IMG/VR virus record: IMGVR_UViG_3300027714_000008
Span: 1-64,000 of that record
DNA: 64,000 nt
Direction: 5' to 3' (one strand)
Source of the DNA: a virus
Notes under the pieces: generated by a model
Databases searched by the model: none
What the model saw: only the letters and a program-made list of their open reading frames with translations
What the model was told of the DNA's origin: nothing
Translations under genes and position numbers: made by a program
Shown: piece after piece, positions 7,537 to 14,841 of the stretch
Layout of the letters: every line of letters starts with the position of its first letter
Numbering within the stretch: the first letter of the stretch is position 1

Positions 7537-7998
7537 ATGTATGAATATAGATCTACCATTAATAAAATAATAGACGGAGATACAGTCGATGTTGACATTG
7601 ATTTGGGATTTGGTGTTGTACTTTCGAATGAGCGTGTTCGTATTATGGGTATTGATACACCTGAAAGTCGAACTAGTGATAAAGTCGAAAAAGTATTTGG
7701 TCTTGCCGCAAAATACAGATTGAAAGAGCTATTGGGTGCTAAACCAATTCTTAAGACTGTGATGACTAAAAAGGGAGAAGATATGAAGGGTAAGTTTGGT
7801 CGTATCCTAGGAGACTTCCTCACAGATGATGGTGTGCGAATTACACAAATAATGATTGACGAAGGCCATGCCGTACCATATACAGGTCAGAATAAAGATG
7901 ATGTACTAGAACTACACATGATTAATAGAAAAAGACTAATAAGCGAAGGGGTAGTTGACGAGCAAGCAGTTCTTTACGCTGCATCATTTAATAAATGA
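7537..7998 (+). CDS. Staphylococcal-nuclease-like (thermonuclease) protein
   Basis: The 153-residue protein shows the SNase fold pattern: IIDGDTVDVDID, then VRIMGIDTPESR with the catalytic Arg/Asp/Glu set, then GKFGRILGDF carrying the second Arg. No signal peptide is present, so it is a cytosolic nuclease, perhaps for host DNA or RNA turnover. Such genes are frequent in marine T4-like phages. It lies 3 bases after the lipase and overlaps the next gene by ATGA. Confidence 0.83.
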   Translation: MYEYRSTINKIIDGDTVDVDIDLGFGVVLSNERVRIMGIDTPESRTSDKVEKVFGLAAKYRLKELLGAKPILKTVMTKKGEDMKGKFGRILGDFLTDDGVRITQIMIDEGHAVPYTGQNKDDVLELHMINRKRLISEGVVDEQAVLYAASFNK

Positions 7999-8258
7999 TG
8001 GGGTTATTTGATAGCACTCTATGGATATACACTAGTATTATTGGTGCGTGTCTTGGTGCGGCGTTCTTGGCATACTTTAAGGACACACGTGCTGGTCTTT
8101 GGTCGTACAGACAATTAGATAAGGTGTTAAATTATCTTGTTGTGAAGTGGGGTTGGAATTGGTTACAACAACCAGACGATGTTTGGAGAAAGAAGTATCC
8201 GCATGTAACTAAAAAAATTGATGAATTAGAAAAACGTATAAAGGAATTAGAAAAATGA
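7995..8258 (+). CDS. Small membrane protein with coiled-coil tail
   Basis: The 87-residue product starts in an ATGATG overlap with the nuclease stop. One N-terminal span (LWIYTSIIGACLGAAFLAYF) is followed by a basic, tryptophan-rich stretch and a C-terminal coil (IDELEKRIKELEK). The family is not recognised. Position at the end of the late operon suggests an envelope role. Confidence 0.65.
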   Translation: MMGLFDSTLWIYTSIIGACLGAAFLAYFKDTRAGLWSYRQLDKVLNYLVVKWGWNWLQQPDDVWRKKYPHVTKKIDELEKRIKELEK

Positions 8259-8416
8259 AAGATTGGATCAAGGCTAGGAAAAATGAACGAACTACTTTAG
8301 ACGGCACTGTTATGATAGGTGCAGGTATTGCATTTCTCATACTAGGACCTCTTGCAGTGATAGCCGCATATGCAGTTATTGTATATGGAGTAGTAGTCGT
8401 AATCAAAAAAGATTAA
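8255..8416 (+). CDS. Tiny membrane protein, last gene of the curli operon
   Basis: The ATG overlaps the previous stop (ATGA). The 53-residue protein has a charged N terminus (MKDWIKARKNERTT) and one long hydrophobic segment, ending with KKD. It could be a holin-like peptide, but size and one span are all that supports this. A terminator follows 22 bases later. Confidence 0.6.
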   Translation: MKDWIKARKNERTTLDGTVMIGAGIAFLILGPLAVIAAYAVIVYGVVVVIKKD

Positions 8417-8437
8417 AACGAATACAAAATTATTGAA

Positions 8438-8464
8438 AAAGGGGGTTGACAGCTCCCTTTTTTT
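8438..8464 (+). terminator. Terminator of the curli operon, loop carries a -35 box
   Basis: AAAGGGGG pairs with GCTCCCTTT (one G-T pair) around the loop TTGACAG and is followed by a run of T. It is a good intrinsic terminator. The loop is also a consensus -35 element for the next promoter. Confidence 0.75.
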
Positions 8465-8474
8465 ATTGTAGAAG
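8446..8474 (+). promoter_or_regulatory. Early-type promoter overlapping the terminator
   Basis: TTGACA at 8446-8451 is followed after 17 bases by TAGAAG, a weak -10 box. It would drive the genes at 8510 and 8727. The same TTGACA class recurs upstream of other small genes. Confidence 0.5.
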
Positions 8475-8509
8475 TATGTATAAGTTAGTTAATAAAAGGG
8501 TATTATAAA

Positions 8510-8686
8510 ATGGCTACGTTTGAAAAAGTAACTAAAAAAGAATTGTTTATGTGGCAGGCTCCTGCATTTAACTTTGAATTGAGTGCAGACCAATTGCTTG
8601 AGAAAGCGTTAAAAGCAGGCTTTGTTACAAAAACTGGTGATGATGAGTACCTAGTAAATGATAACTTTTATGAGTATTCCGAGTAG
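8510..8686 (+). CDS. Small acidic protein, unknown
   Basis: A 58-residue reading frame starts at ATG with AAAGGG about 10 bases upstream. The product (MATFEKVTKKELFMWQ to DNFYEYSE) has no membrane span or known motif. Promoter position and codon use support a real early gene. Confidence 0.55.
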   Translation: MATFEKVTKKELFMWQAPAFNFELSADQLLEKALKAGFVTKTGDDEYLVNDNFYEYSE

Positions 8687-8726
8687 TCAAAATAGTGAGT
8701 GATGGATTTAAAATGGGAGAGTTTAA

Positions 8727-8900
8727 ATGAATAGTTATGAAGTAGTTTTTGATGGTGAGTATGGAGTTGTATTCGACACTATTGAAGCCAAAGATAGCAA
8801 AGACTTGTTGTCTAAGCTGTGTGCTGAGTATCCAGAAGACATTGGTGCAGATGGTTGTTATTATGACACCAACGGAGATGAATTTCCTATTGACTGGTAA
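8727..8900 (+). CDS. Small acidic protein, unknown
   Basis: The 57-residue frame starts at an ATG preceded by GGGAGA. The product is very acidic (MNSYEVVFDGEYGVVF, ending DEFPIDW) and may be a beta-rich host-takeover protein; that is only a guess from size and place. The longer open frame at 8749-8937 is out of phase and lacks a ribosome site. Confidence 0.6.
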   Translation: MNSYEVVFDGEYGVVFDTIEAKDSKDLLSKLCAEYPEDIGADGCYYDTNGDEFPIDW

Positions 8901-8933
8901 AAAAAATAAATTAGAAAGGTTAATATTTAGGGG

Positions 8934-8962
8934 TTGACAACATTAAAATGATTATCTATAAA
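8934..8962 (+). promoter_or_regulatory. Strong early-type promoter
   Basis: TTGACA, a 17-base spacer and TATAAA lie about 40 bases before the ATG at 9003. This is a near-consensus sigma-70 promoter. Confidence 0.8.
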
Positions 8963-9002
8963 ATAAGAGTGAGTTAATCAAAAGTCTTTGAAAGGACAGA
9001 AA

Positions 9003-9254
9003 ATGAAAATAGTAGACATCAAAAATGCAATGATAGAAATGAGCCAATCAGAGCTTTCACAAATTATCAATATAGCTCAACAGATTAAATCTATCTCTGC
9101 TCAAGTGACTTTCAACGTAGGCGACTCAGTATGGGTTGTGCAAAAAACAAAACGCACTTCTGGTATTATTGAAAAAATGAACAGTAAAAAAGCAGTCGTT
9201 TCTATGCGCGGTTCTAAGTACAACGTACCTTTCACAATGCTAGAAGCTGCATAA
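9003..9254 (+). CDS. Small protein with SH3/KOW-like C terminus
   Basis: The ATG at 9003 follows AAAGGACAG. The 83-residue product has a helical N half and a beta-rich C half (FNVGDSVWVVQKTK...GIIEKMNSKKAVVSM) resembling the small SH3/KOW barrels that bind nucleic acid. The family is not named with certainty. It is first in a three-gene early operon. Confidence 0.65.
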   Translation: MKIVDIKNAMIEMSQSELSQIINIAQQIKSISAQVTFNVGDSVWVVQKTKRTSGIIEKMNSKKAVVSMRGSKYNVPFTMLEAA

Positions 9255-9460
9255 TGAGTGACCTCATACCAGATCTTGAAATTGAAGCGGCGTGTGAGGT
9301 GGCTGATACAGACGATAACTTGAATTATCTGATTACGCTCTTGGAAATCTTGTTGAAAAAAAAAATAAACCTTTTAACTGATGACGACATAGCTTCTCTT
9401 GACAAAAGAATTGATGGATGCGTTAAGAATCTATTTGATATAGCTAATGGAGATTATTAA
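9254..9460 (+). CDS. Small acidic helical protein, unknown
   Basis: The start overlaps the previous stop (TAATG). The product (68 residues) is acidic and leucine-rich. A run of nine A bases lies inside the gene at about 9357-9365, a possible slippage site, but the frame is intact. Confidence 0.55.
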   Translation: MSDLIPDLEIEAACEVADTDDNLNYLITLLEILLKKKINLLTDDDIASLDKRIDGCVKNLFDIANGDY

Positions 9461-9645
9461 TGACTTACAAAAGTACAATGGCACTCAATTTAAGAATGAG
9501 TAATAAAGTAAAAAGTCGTCACCAAGAAGGTGTATGGAATAATCCTGTAAAGATGCAAATGATAGTCGATAACAAAGGGTGGAAACCTACAGTTTATCGC
9601 CCTTTAAAAACATCCTCTTTATTAGACTCAGACCAACTATCATAA
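9460..9645 (+). CDS. Small basic protein, unknown
   Basis: The start is coupled to the previous stop. The 61-residue product (MTYKSTMALNLRMSNKVK) is basic. Its last 52 bases overlap the end of the converging gene at 9594-10103. Confidence 0.5.
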   Translation: MTYKSTMALNLRMSNKVKSRHQEGVWNNPVKMQMIVDNKGWKPTVYRPLKTSSLLDSDQLS

Positions 9646-10103
9646 TAACCTAGCCTGTCTAACTTACGACTTGCTAGGTTTAACTTATCTTTTGACTGTA
9701 AAAGTATTAATGCCCACTTACCTTGGTTCATTTCAACGCCATTGATAATTTCTTTATCGTCAGGATGATCTGGCAAAGCTATAAAACCTCTTGGTAATAA
9801 CTCTTGTGTATTCATTTCATCAACTTCTTGTTCTAGTTCTTTGGCTGTTATCATATCAGGCTTTATCCCTATTACGATAACTTCTATCCTATCCCAAAAC
9901 TGTTTATTGAATGTTGCGTATTGATATAGTTGAACTGCTATGTCCTTTTTATGCTCAACATAACACCAATGTATTTTACCTTTGTCTAATGCAGCTTGTG
10001 CATATGGACAAGGTTCGTATCCCAAAGACTGGTTAGGTTGGCTCACAAAGGTTTTTATCCAATCTGATACGTCTTCTTCGAGTTCCATCATTTCGTTAAT
10101 CAT
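9594..10103 (-). CDS. Conserved phage protein of unknown function
   Basis: The 169-residue protein has no recognised domain. It has a CPYAQAAL stretch, a central HWCYVEHKKD and an acidic helical C half. The start overlaps the upstream stop by 8 bases. Composition suggests a soluble alpha/beta protein. Confidence 0.6.
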   Translation of the reverse strand: MINEMMELEEDVSDWIKTFVSQPNQSLGYEPCPYAQAALDKGKIHWCYVEHKKDIAVQLYQYATFNKQFWDRIEVIVIGIKPDMITAKELEQEVDEMNTQELLPRGFIALPDHPDDKEIINGVEMNQGKWALILLQSKDKLNLASRKLDRLGYYDSWSESNKEDVFKGR

Positions 10104-10425
10104 CAGGGAAGTCTCTATATAAGAAGTGTTGAATCGTTTCTACATCGACAAGATGATTGAAACCTTTATGCTCTTTCTCTATATCATCGTCATTACGTAT
10201 CACATTTGTCATAGCATCATCTAATTGTTGTAAGCCTTTAAATTCCATATCAATGCGAAACTCTGGCAAGTCCATAGACCTAAAGCCTAGCTTCATTCGA
10301 GTGATACGAAAACTTTCAATCGCTCCGTTTTTTTCCATCTTACTTAAAAACTTTTTCATTTCAGCTACAAACCAGTGTGCGTTTACACCTTCTTTGTGAT
10401 CTGCGTAAATTGTATATACATCCAT
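10096..10425 (-). CDS. DUF6614-like protein
   Basis: The 109-residue product begins MDVYTIYADHKEGV and contains ITRMKLGFRSMDLPEF and the C-terminal FLYRDFPDD. That layout resembles a short family in alphaproteobacteria that I recall as DUF6614; the link is from memory. It lies between a GNAT-like gene and an unknown gene, with coupled ends. Function is unknown. Confidence 0.6.
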   Translation of the reverse strand: MDVYTIYADHKEGVNAHWFVAEMKKFLSKMEKNGAIESFRITRMKLGFRSMDLPEFRIDMEFKGLQQLDDAMTNVIRNDDDIEKEHKGFNHLVDVETIQHFLYRDFPDD

Positions 10426-10856
10426 TATAGAGGTCCCATTTCTTCATATCCATCAAATTTGCTTTTATATGGTTGATTTTCACCTAACCATAAGTAATCA
10501 TATCCACTCTCTTTATACAAGGCACATTCTGTAAAAAGACTTTTAGCTCCAATACTTAAAGATGGTTTCTCATAATTCCACGCAAATTGAATCGCTTCTG
10601 CATCAGAAGTGCTGTGCTTACGTATTATACTAAATGCAATTAACTTTTCATTATCATAGTATCCAATTATGTCATGTAACGGATCAAGATATTCAGTATC
10701 AAAAATAGGCATATGACTTTGAAACTTTTTATACTTACAATATTTTGTATATATACTATTAAGCTGTGGTATCTTATTATGGACATCACTAATAAATTTG
10801 TAATCTAAACACACGTCATAGTATGACATAGATAAGTCTATACGTGAAAAGATCAT
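10425..10856 (-). CDS. GNAT-fold acetyltransferase-like protein
   Basis: The 143-residue product shows the GNAT order: a beta hairpin with IIGYYDNEKLIAFSII, a following strand IQFAWNYEKPSLSIGAKSLF, and YLWLGENQPYKSKF near the C terminus. This is closest in feel to the C-terminal half of arginyl-transferase-like GNAT proteins. The start has AAGGTG upstream. It is divergent from the amidinotransferase gene, with only 11 bases between them. Confidence 0.5.
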   Translation of the reverse strand: MIFSRIDLSMSYYDVCLDYKFISDVHNKIPQLNSIYTKYCKYKKFQSHMPIFDTEYLDPLHDIIGYYDNEKLIAFSIIRKHSTSDAEAIQFAWNYEKPSLSIGAKSLFTECALYKESGYDYLWLGENQPYKSKFDGYEEMGPL

Positions 10857-10867
10857 TGAGGCACCTT

Positions 10868-11965
10868 ATGAAAAATCAATACAATATTTGGAACAAATGG
10901 GACAAATTAAAAACAGTTGTCCTTGGTGATACTTATAACAAAGAATTCTACAAGGATATTAAGAGTAAGGACACTAGGGATTGTTTCTATAGAATTGCAG
11001 ATGAGTGTCAAGAAGACTTAGAAAATTATTCTAATGTATTAAAAGATTTTGGTTGCACTGTATTACGTCCTGAAATAGATACAAATGATAATATTATGAA
11101 CCACGTAGATCAAAAAGGTAGAATGCGTATGGGAAGAGGAGGTGTGCCTAGGCCACCCTTGTGTCCTAGAGATGCACAACTTGTAGTTGGTAACAATATT
11201 GTTTACACAGATATTGAAACCAACGATCCTTGGGGTAAGTTATTAAAAAAATATAACAACACTGACGTCGTTGATTTAAGAGTCGATAGTGTTTCAGGTC
11301 GTCGTCTGGATGGGTTTAAAAAAGAAGTTATACACGCACCTCAATATACTATGGTTGGACGTGATCTTTACATTGATACAAATGATACACCTATTCGTCC
11401 ATGGCAACAGCAAGAACTCCTGAAGTCTACAAAAGATATTAGATTAAACTATCTTAAAATAGGTGGTCATAATGACGGAGTTTTTCATACGTTAAAGCCA
11501 GGAGTGATTATAAGCCTAGAAGATATACAATTTTATGATAAGACATTTCCTGATTGGGATCTTTTATATTTACCTGAGCAAAGTTGGGAAAAGGTCAACG
11601 GCTTTTTAAAAATGAAAAAAAAGGTACTAGGTAAATGGTGGGTGCCTGGAGAAGAAGACAACGACGAGTTTACAATGTTTGTCGAAAGTTGGCTTAATGG
11701 TTGGGTAGGGTATACAGAAGAAACTGTATTTGACGTTAACTGTCTTGTGCTAGATGAGCATCACGTTTGTGTAAACAACATGAACCCAAAAGTGAATGCT
11801 TATCTTAAAAAGCATAAAATGGAACCTATCCACGTACCTTGGCGACACAGATACTTCTTTGATGGTGGACTACATTGTCTTACACTAGACCTTTACAGGG
11901 AAGGTCATATGACTGACTACTTCCCTGCAAGAGGTGATGTTGGTATTAATGATCTAGGTGTTTAG
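10868..11965 (+). CDS. Glycine/inosamine amidinotransferase-like enzyme
   Basis: The ATG at 10868 is chosen because GAGG lies 6 bases before it; an in-frame ATG at 10844 lacks this. The protein (365 residues) is an amidinotransferase of the AGAT family, which moves an amidino group from arginine to an amine. Motifs seen are CPRDAQLVVGN (substrate Asp), GGHNDGVFH (catalytic His) and GGLHCLTLD (nucleophile Cys near residue 336). Length fits the family. It is a host-like metabolic gene alone on the + strand between - strand genes. It may feed guanidino compounds or affect arginine pools. Confidence 0.85.
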   Translation: MKNQYNIWNKWDKLKTVVLGDTYNKEFYKDIKSKDTRDCFYRIADECQEDLENYSNVLKDFGCTVLRPEIDTNDNIMNHVDQKGRMRMGRGGVPRPPLCPRDAQLVVGNNIVYTDIETNDPWGKLLKKYNNTDVVDLRVDSVSGRRLDGFKKEVIHAPQYTMVGRDLYIDTNDTPIRPWQQQELLKSTKDIRLNYLKIGGHNDGVFHTLKPGVIISLEDIQFYDKTFPDWDLLYLPEQSWEKVNGFLKMKKKVLGKWWVPGEEDNDEFTMFVESWLNGWVGYTEETVFDVNCLVLDEHHVCVNNMNPKVNAYLKKHKMEPIHVPWRHRYFFDGGLHCLTLDLYREGHMTDYFPARGDVGINDLGV

Positions 11966-12411
11966 TTCCAACGATAAAAGATGTGATCGTCAATACGAAC
12001 TTTTTCATCAAGTGTCGGTGCCCAATTAGGATACACGCCTGTTGTGTGATAATGTGTCGAACCTTCTGAAACATCAAACTGTTCGTAAAGGTCAATAGAG
12101 TCTAAAGCCACCATGTGTGACTGAAACCATAAATCAATGTTCTTAGGGACGTCTGTGAGTCCGTCACAATACCAAGAGAACTGACACCTATGACGTTTCA
12201 TTGCACCACTGCTATGCTTCAATCCTTGATGTACAACTTTACAAACTGTATCTGGATAACGCTTATCTAATACACGATTAATAGTCACATGGGCGACTGC
12301 CATTTGACCTAAATGTGATTGATTACGAGATTCGAAATATATGTTTTTGGCTAGGCACTCCATACCTTCTGGATCTTGTGCCAATAACGCCATTAAAACT
12401 ACTGTATTCAT
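11962..12411 (-). CDS. SleB/CwlJ-type cell wall hydrolase (endolysin)
   Basis: The 149-residue enzyme matches the Hydrolase_2 (SleB) family: AKNIYFESRNQS holds the catalytic Glu, followed by GQMAVAHVTINRV and the tail STHYHTTGVYPNWA. These enzymes cut peptidoglycan glycan strands and often serve as lysins in marine phages. A short hydrophobic N terminus (MNTVVLMALLAQ) might be a weak export signal. It overlaps the converging amidinotransferase by 4 bases. Confidence 0.85.
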   Translation of the reverse strand: MNTVVLMALLAQDPEGMECLAKNIYFESRNQSHLGQMAVAHVTINRVLDKRYPDTVCKVVHQGLKHSSGAMKRHRCQFSWYCDGLTDVPKNIDLWFQSHMVALDSIDLYEQFDVSEGSTHYHTTGVYPNWAPTLDEKVRIDDHIFYRWN

Positions 12412-12575
12412 TTGTCAACTTCCACACAAATTTCATCACCATATTCTTCAGCATAAATCTTTGCGTTTTCAGCTTCAATACGTAGCAATCCTAATTTAAA
12501 ATCTTCTGATACTTCAGGTGCAGGAGTTAATACATAACCCAAATTTTGTGTCATATTTAAGTTTCTTATTACCAT
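12408..12575 (-). CDS. Small acidic protein, unknown
   Basis: AAAGGAGAT lies just before the ATG at 12575, so this start is preferred over an upstream one at 12680 that would run through the neighbouring gene. The 55-residue product ends EYGDEICVEVDK. Its stop overlaps the lysin start by 4 bases. Confidence 0.6.
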   Translation of the reverse strand: MVIRNLNMTQNLGYVLTPAPEVSEDFKLGLLRIEAENAKIYAEEYGDEICVEVDK

Positions 12576-12588
12576 TACAATATCTCCT

Positions 12589-12858
12589 TTAAGCGAACAT
12601 TGGTTGCATGTTTGAGAACACGGCGTTGTAGGCATTAACTTCACCGCTATAGTGATCAAAGAATTCATCATCATCTTCAAAAGCTACAACAGCTACTTTG
12701 CCGTTGAACAAATCATTTTGACTTGCGATGTATTCATCCCAAGCGTTCTGCATTGCGTTCATACCTTCAAGAGTATCGCCTCGACCATGTCGTGTCATAG
12801 TATCCCAACCCTCTTGGAAGGAAACTTCGTCTTGATAAAAATTAGGAATTCTAAACAT
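12589..12858 (-). CDS. Small acidic protein, unknown
   Basis: The 89-residue product begins MFRIPNFYQDEVSFQEGW and is rich in D, E and aromatic residues, with no known motif. A near-consensus promoter (12891-12919) and an AAAGAAAGCGAGA leader precede it. The leader is shared with the gene at 13056-13451. Confidence 0.65.
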   Translation of the reverse strand: MFRIPNFYQDEVSFQEGWDTMTRHGRGDTLEGMNAMQNAWDEYIASQNDLFNGKVAVVAFEDDDEFFDHYSGEVNAYNAVFSNMQPMFA

Positions 12859-12880
12859 GTGATTCTCGCTTTCTTTGTTT

Positions 12881-13054
12881 CTATACCATCTTTATATTTG
12901 ATTCGGATTGGTTTGTCAACCCTTTTATTTCAATAAATAAATCTTTTGGCATAACACCAAGACCAACAGCAGTTCTGGTCTGGCAGTAATGAGCGTAATC
13001 TTTACACTCACTAGCTGATGGAAGTTCGTAGGCGGAAGGAAAAAAATCTAACAT
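12881..13054 (-). CDS. 57-residue protein, unknown
   Basis: The ATG at 13054 lies one base after the stop of the upstream gene, with AGGA in range. The product (MLDFFPSAYELPSASECKDY) has two cysteines and no known motif. Its last third overlaps a promoter, so the C terminus may be under DNA-level constraint. Confidence 0.5.
   Translation of the reverse strand: MLDFFPSAYELPSASECKDYAHYCQTRTAVGLGVMPKDLFIEIKGLTNQSESNIKMV
12891..12919 (-). promoter_or_regulatory. Early-type promoter inside the 3' end of a small gene
   Basis: TTGACA, a 17-base spacer and TATAAA read toward 12858. They lie within the last codons of the 12881-13054 gene. The leader TATAGAAACAAAGAAAG follows. Confidence 0.78.
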
Positions 13055-13055
13055 A

Positions 13056-13451
13056 TTAAGATCCTGTTACTAATTCAAATGAGCCGTCTGCTTGTCTATC
13101 GAAACCTTCCACATATTTGTGGTGGTTGTCTTGCTCAATAGCAGACTGTGTGATCAAGTATTCGGCGGCTTTCCAAAACTCTTTGACAGTATTACCTATG
13201 ACATAGGCTTTGTAGACGATCTTCTCTTGAGTGTTGTTCATCATCTGCTCAACTGTAGCATCTTTAGAAATAACTTCATAAGTGATCTTCTGTTGACTGT
13301 CACCCTTACAGGCAGTACCTTCCCACTCACCTTCATACATCACTTGATCAAGGCTAGTGAACTCGGTGTCACAAGACCAGATTGAGTTGTAGTTCAGAGC
13401 ATCTTGGTGGAAACCGAAGTATTCGCTTTGTTCTTCATATGTCATGTGCAA
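13056..13451 (-). CDS. Conserved phage protein of unknown function
   Basis: The 131-residue soluble protein begins MHMTYEEQSEYFGFHQDAL and is acidic. No domain is recognised. It has its own strong promoter at 13480-13508 and an AAAGAAAGTGAGA leader. Confidence 0.65.
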   Translation of the reverse strand: MHMTYEEQSEYFGFHQDALNYNSIWSCDTEFTSLDQVMYEGEWEGTACKGDSQQKITYEVISKDATVEQMMNNTQEKIVYKAYVIGNTVKEFWKAAEYLITQSAIEQDNHHKYVEGFDRQADGSFELVTGS

Positions 13452-13479
13452 GTCTCACTTTCTTTGTTTCTATACTATT

Positions 13480-13508
13480 TTAATAGCACACCGATTCGGG
13501 GTTGTCAA
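13480..13508 (-). promoter_or_regulatory. Early-type promoter
   Basis: TTGACA, 17 bases and TATTAA are followed by the leader TATAGAAACAAAGAAAG. The same leader occurs after the promoter at 12891, so the two modules look duplicated. Confidence 0.78.
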
Positions 13509-13531
13509 GCCCTAAATGAAAATAATTTAAA

Positions 13532-13771
13532 TTAATATTGAGGATGATAAATTACTTTTTTGACGCTTTGTCTAATTCCCTGCCAACCTGTTTGCGCGAT
13601 GCGTACGGCTGTTGCCGCTTGAGATTGTGTTGCTTTGATTTCCCATTCGTCAGCGGCAAACTCAACAGCGGCATCAAATGCTCGCTTCCAAGATGCTGTT
13701 GCTTCGTAAGATGTCAAAGCCGCTTCGGCTAATGCTTGGATGTCGATGTCATTCATGTATGCGTTTTTCAT
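13532..13771 (-). CDS. Alanine-rich helical small protein
   Basis: The start at 13771 comes one base after the upstream stop. The 79-residue product is rich in A, Q and W (ALAEAALTSYEATASWKRAF) and should be helical. Its function is unknown. Confidence 0.55.
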   Translation of the reverse strand: MKNAYMNDIDIQALAEAALTSYEATASWKRAFDAAVEFAADEWEIKATQSQAATAVRIAQTGWQGIRQSVKKVIYHPQY

Positions 13772-13772
13772 T

Positions 13773-13940
13773 TTATTTGTCCATTGCAAGTATTAACTTC
13801 ATTTCATCAACGATGTCTTGGTATTTGGCAATCTTCTTCTCAATTGCGTACTTCTTCATTCTTACTGATGAAGTGTTACCATAGAACGTAGTTAGATATT
13901 TTTCTAACTTTTTGATTTCATTTTCATACTGTTCTAGCAT
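13773..13940 (-). CDS. Small coiled-coil protein, unknown
   Basis: AAGGAGATTGAA precedes the ATG. The 55-residue product is K/E-rich (MLEQYENEIKKLEKYL) and helical. It overlaps the upstream gene by 7 bases. Confidence 0.6.
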   Translation of the reverse strand: MLEQYENEIKKLEKYLTTFYGNTSSVRMKKYAIEKKIAKYQDIVDEMKLILAMDK

Positions 13941-14104
13941 TTCAATCTCCTTGTTTCTTCTTCATGCATTTCTTCGCAAAGCTGATCCCAACGAACTTGC
14001 TTTTCAGCAGGTGCCATTGAGTTCCAGTTATCCATGATTACACCACGAGGGCGGAAGCCATAGACTTCTTTGTGAAAATCTGAAAATAAGTTATCGTCAT
14101 ACAT
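13934..14104 (-). CDS. Small conserved phage protein (VYGFRPRG motif)
   Basis: ATGGAGGTATG precedes the start. The 56-residue product has FSDFHKEVYGFRPRG near its N terminus, a motif I recall from small conserved proteins of many large phages, of unknown role. The C half is charged and helical. It is coupled to both neighbours. Confidence 0.7.
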   Translation of the reverse strand: MYDDNLFSDFHKEVYGFRPRGVIMDNWNSMAPAEKQVRWDQLCEEMHEEETRRLKC

Positions 14105-14105
14105 A

Positions 14106-14330
14106 TCATACCTCCATTTCGATAAGAGTTGCTAAGTGATTAAGAGCTTTAGAACGTGACTTCATTTCTTTCAAAGTCATAAGAACTAGCTGAGTATTTG
14201 TCAAGCTATTACGCTTAGACCAAACAGCATAGAAGCCGTCACGATCATTAACAACTTCATACTTAGTGCCACGCGCTTCAAGGCTGTAACACATTTTGTT
14301 GTTTTCAGTCATTGTGGTTTGAACTAGCAT
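14106..14330 (-). CDS. Small protein, unknown
   Basis: The 74-residue product contains CYSLEARGTKYEVVNDRDGF and then VWSKRNSLTNTQ, a probable small beta-sheet followed by a helix. AGAAAGAGAA lies before the start. A TTGACA promoter lies upstream. Confidence 0.6.
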   Translation of the reverse strand: MLVQTTMTENNKMCYSLEARGTKYEVVNDRDGFYAVWSKRNSLTNTQLVLMTLKEMKSRSKALNHLATLIEMEV

Positions 14331-14356
14331 TGGTTCTCTTTCTGTTTAACTTATAC

Positions 14357-14389
14357 ATTATAATTAAACGATTTGAAAGAGTTTGTCAA
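14357..14389 (-). promoter_or_regulatory. Early-type promoter, ambiguous -10
   Basis: TTGACA at 14384-14389 is followed by TAATTA after 17 bases and by TATAAT after 21 bases. Either may serve as the -10 box for the gene starting at 14330. Confidence 0.5.
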
Positions 14390-14398
14390 CACTTATTT

Positions 14399-14620
14399 TT
14401 AGGTAGTTTTGTATGCACCAGTCGATTTATTCCAAGCATGCATAAGCTCCCAATACTGTAGTGATGTCATAGTAATAACATCAGTCCTACCAGTGGTATC
14501 ATCGTGCTGTATTATGTGACAATAATCATCATAGATATTGACTATAACGTCATCTAACTCCCCAGTCTCATCTAGCAATGTTATGCGAGACTCATCATCT
14601 ACCATATCAACAGTAAACAT
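14399..14620 (-). CDS. Small acidic protein, unknown
   Basis: The ATG at 14620 overlaps the upstream stop (TAATG) and is preferred to a start 30 bases earlier. The 73-residue product is beta-rich and acidic (MFTVDMVDDESRITLL). No family is recognised. Confidence 0.55.
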   Translation of the reverse strand: MFTVDMVDDESRITLLDETGELDDVIVNIYDDYCHIIQHDDTTGRTDVITMTSLQYWELMHAWNKSTGAYKTT

Positions 14621-14838
14621 TATGATAGAACCTCTGAGGCAACCAGCCAATTGTTTGCATGTTCTTCAACGTCATGTAAAGACTTACCAAGAAACTCTAG
14701 TCTATAAAATTCATTCTTATCTGGTGTAAACCATTTGATATAGAAATACTCTTCTTTTATATTGGCGTGTATTTCACAATACTGTCCATTTAAAATGCTG
14801 CCTTCGGTACTAACGAATGTAGAAAGTAATTTACCCAT
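14620..14838 (-). CDS. Small protein, unknown
   Basis: The 72-residue product (MGKLLSTFVSTEGSIL) contains an EEYFYIKWFTPDKNEFYRL stretch suggesting a small beta-sheet, then a helix. It follows the oxygenase-like gene by 3 bases. Confidence 0.55.
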   Translation of the reverse strand: MGKLLSTFVSTEGSILNGQYCEIHANIKEEYFYIKWFTPDKNEFYRLEFLGKSLHDVEEHANNWLVASEVLS

Positions 14839-14841
14839 TAT

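Noticed and set aside
8749-8937. 62-codon + strand open frame
   Set aside because: The frame at 8727-8900 has a ribosome site, better composition and a better start; this one is its shadow.
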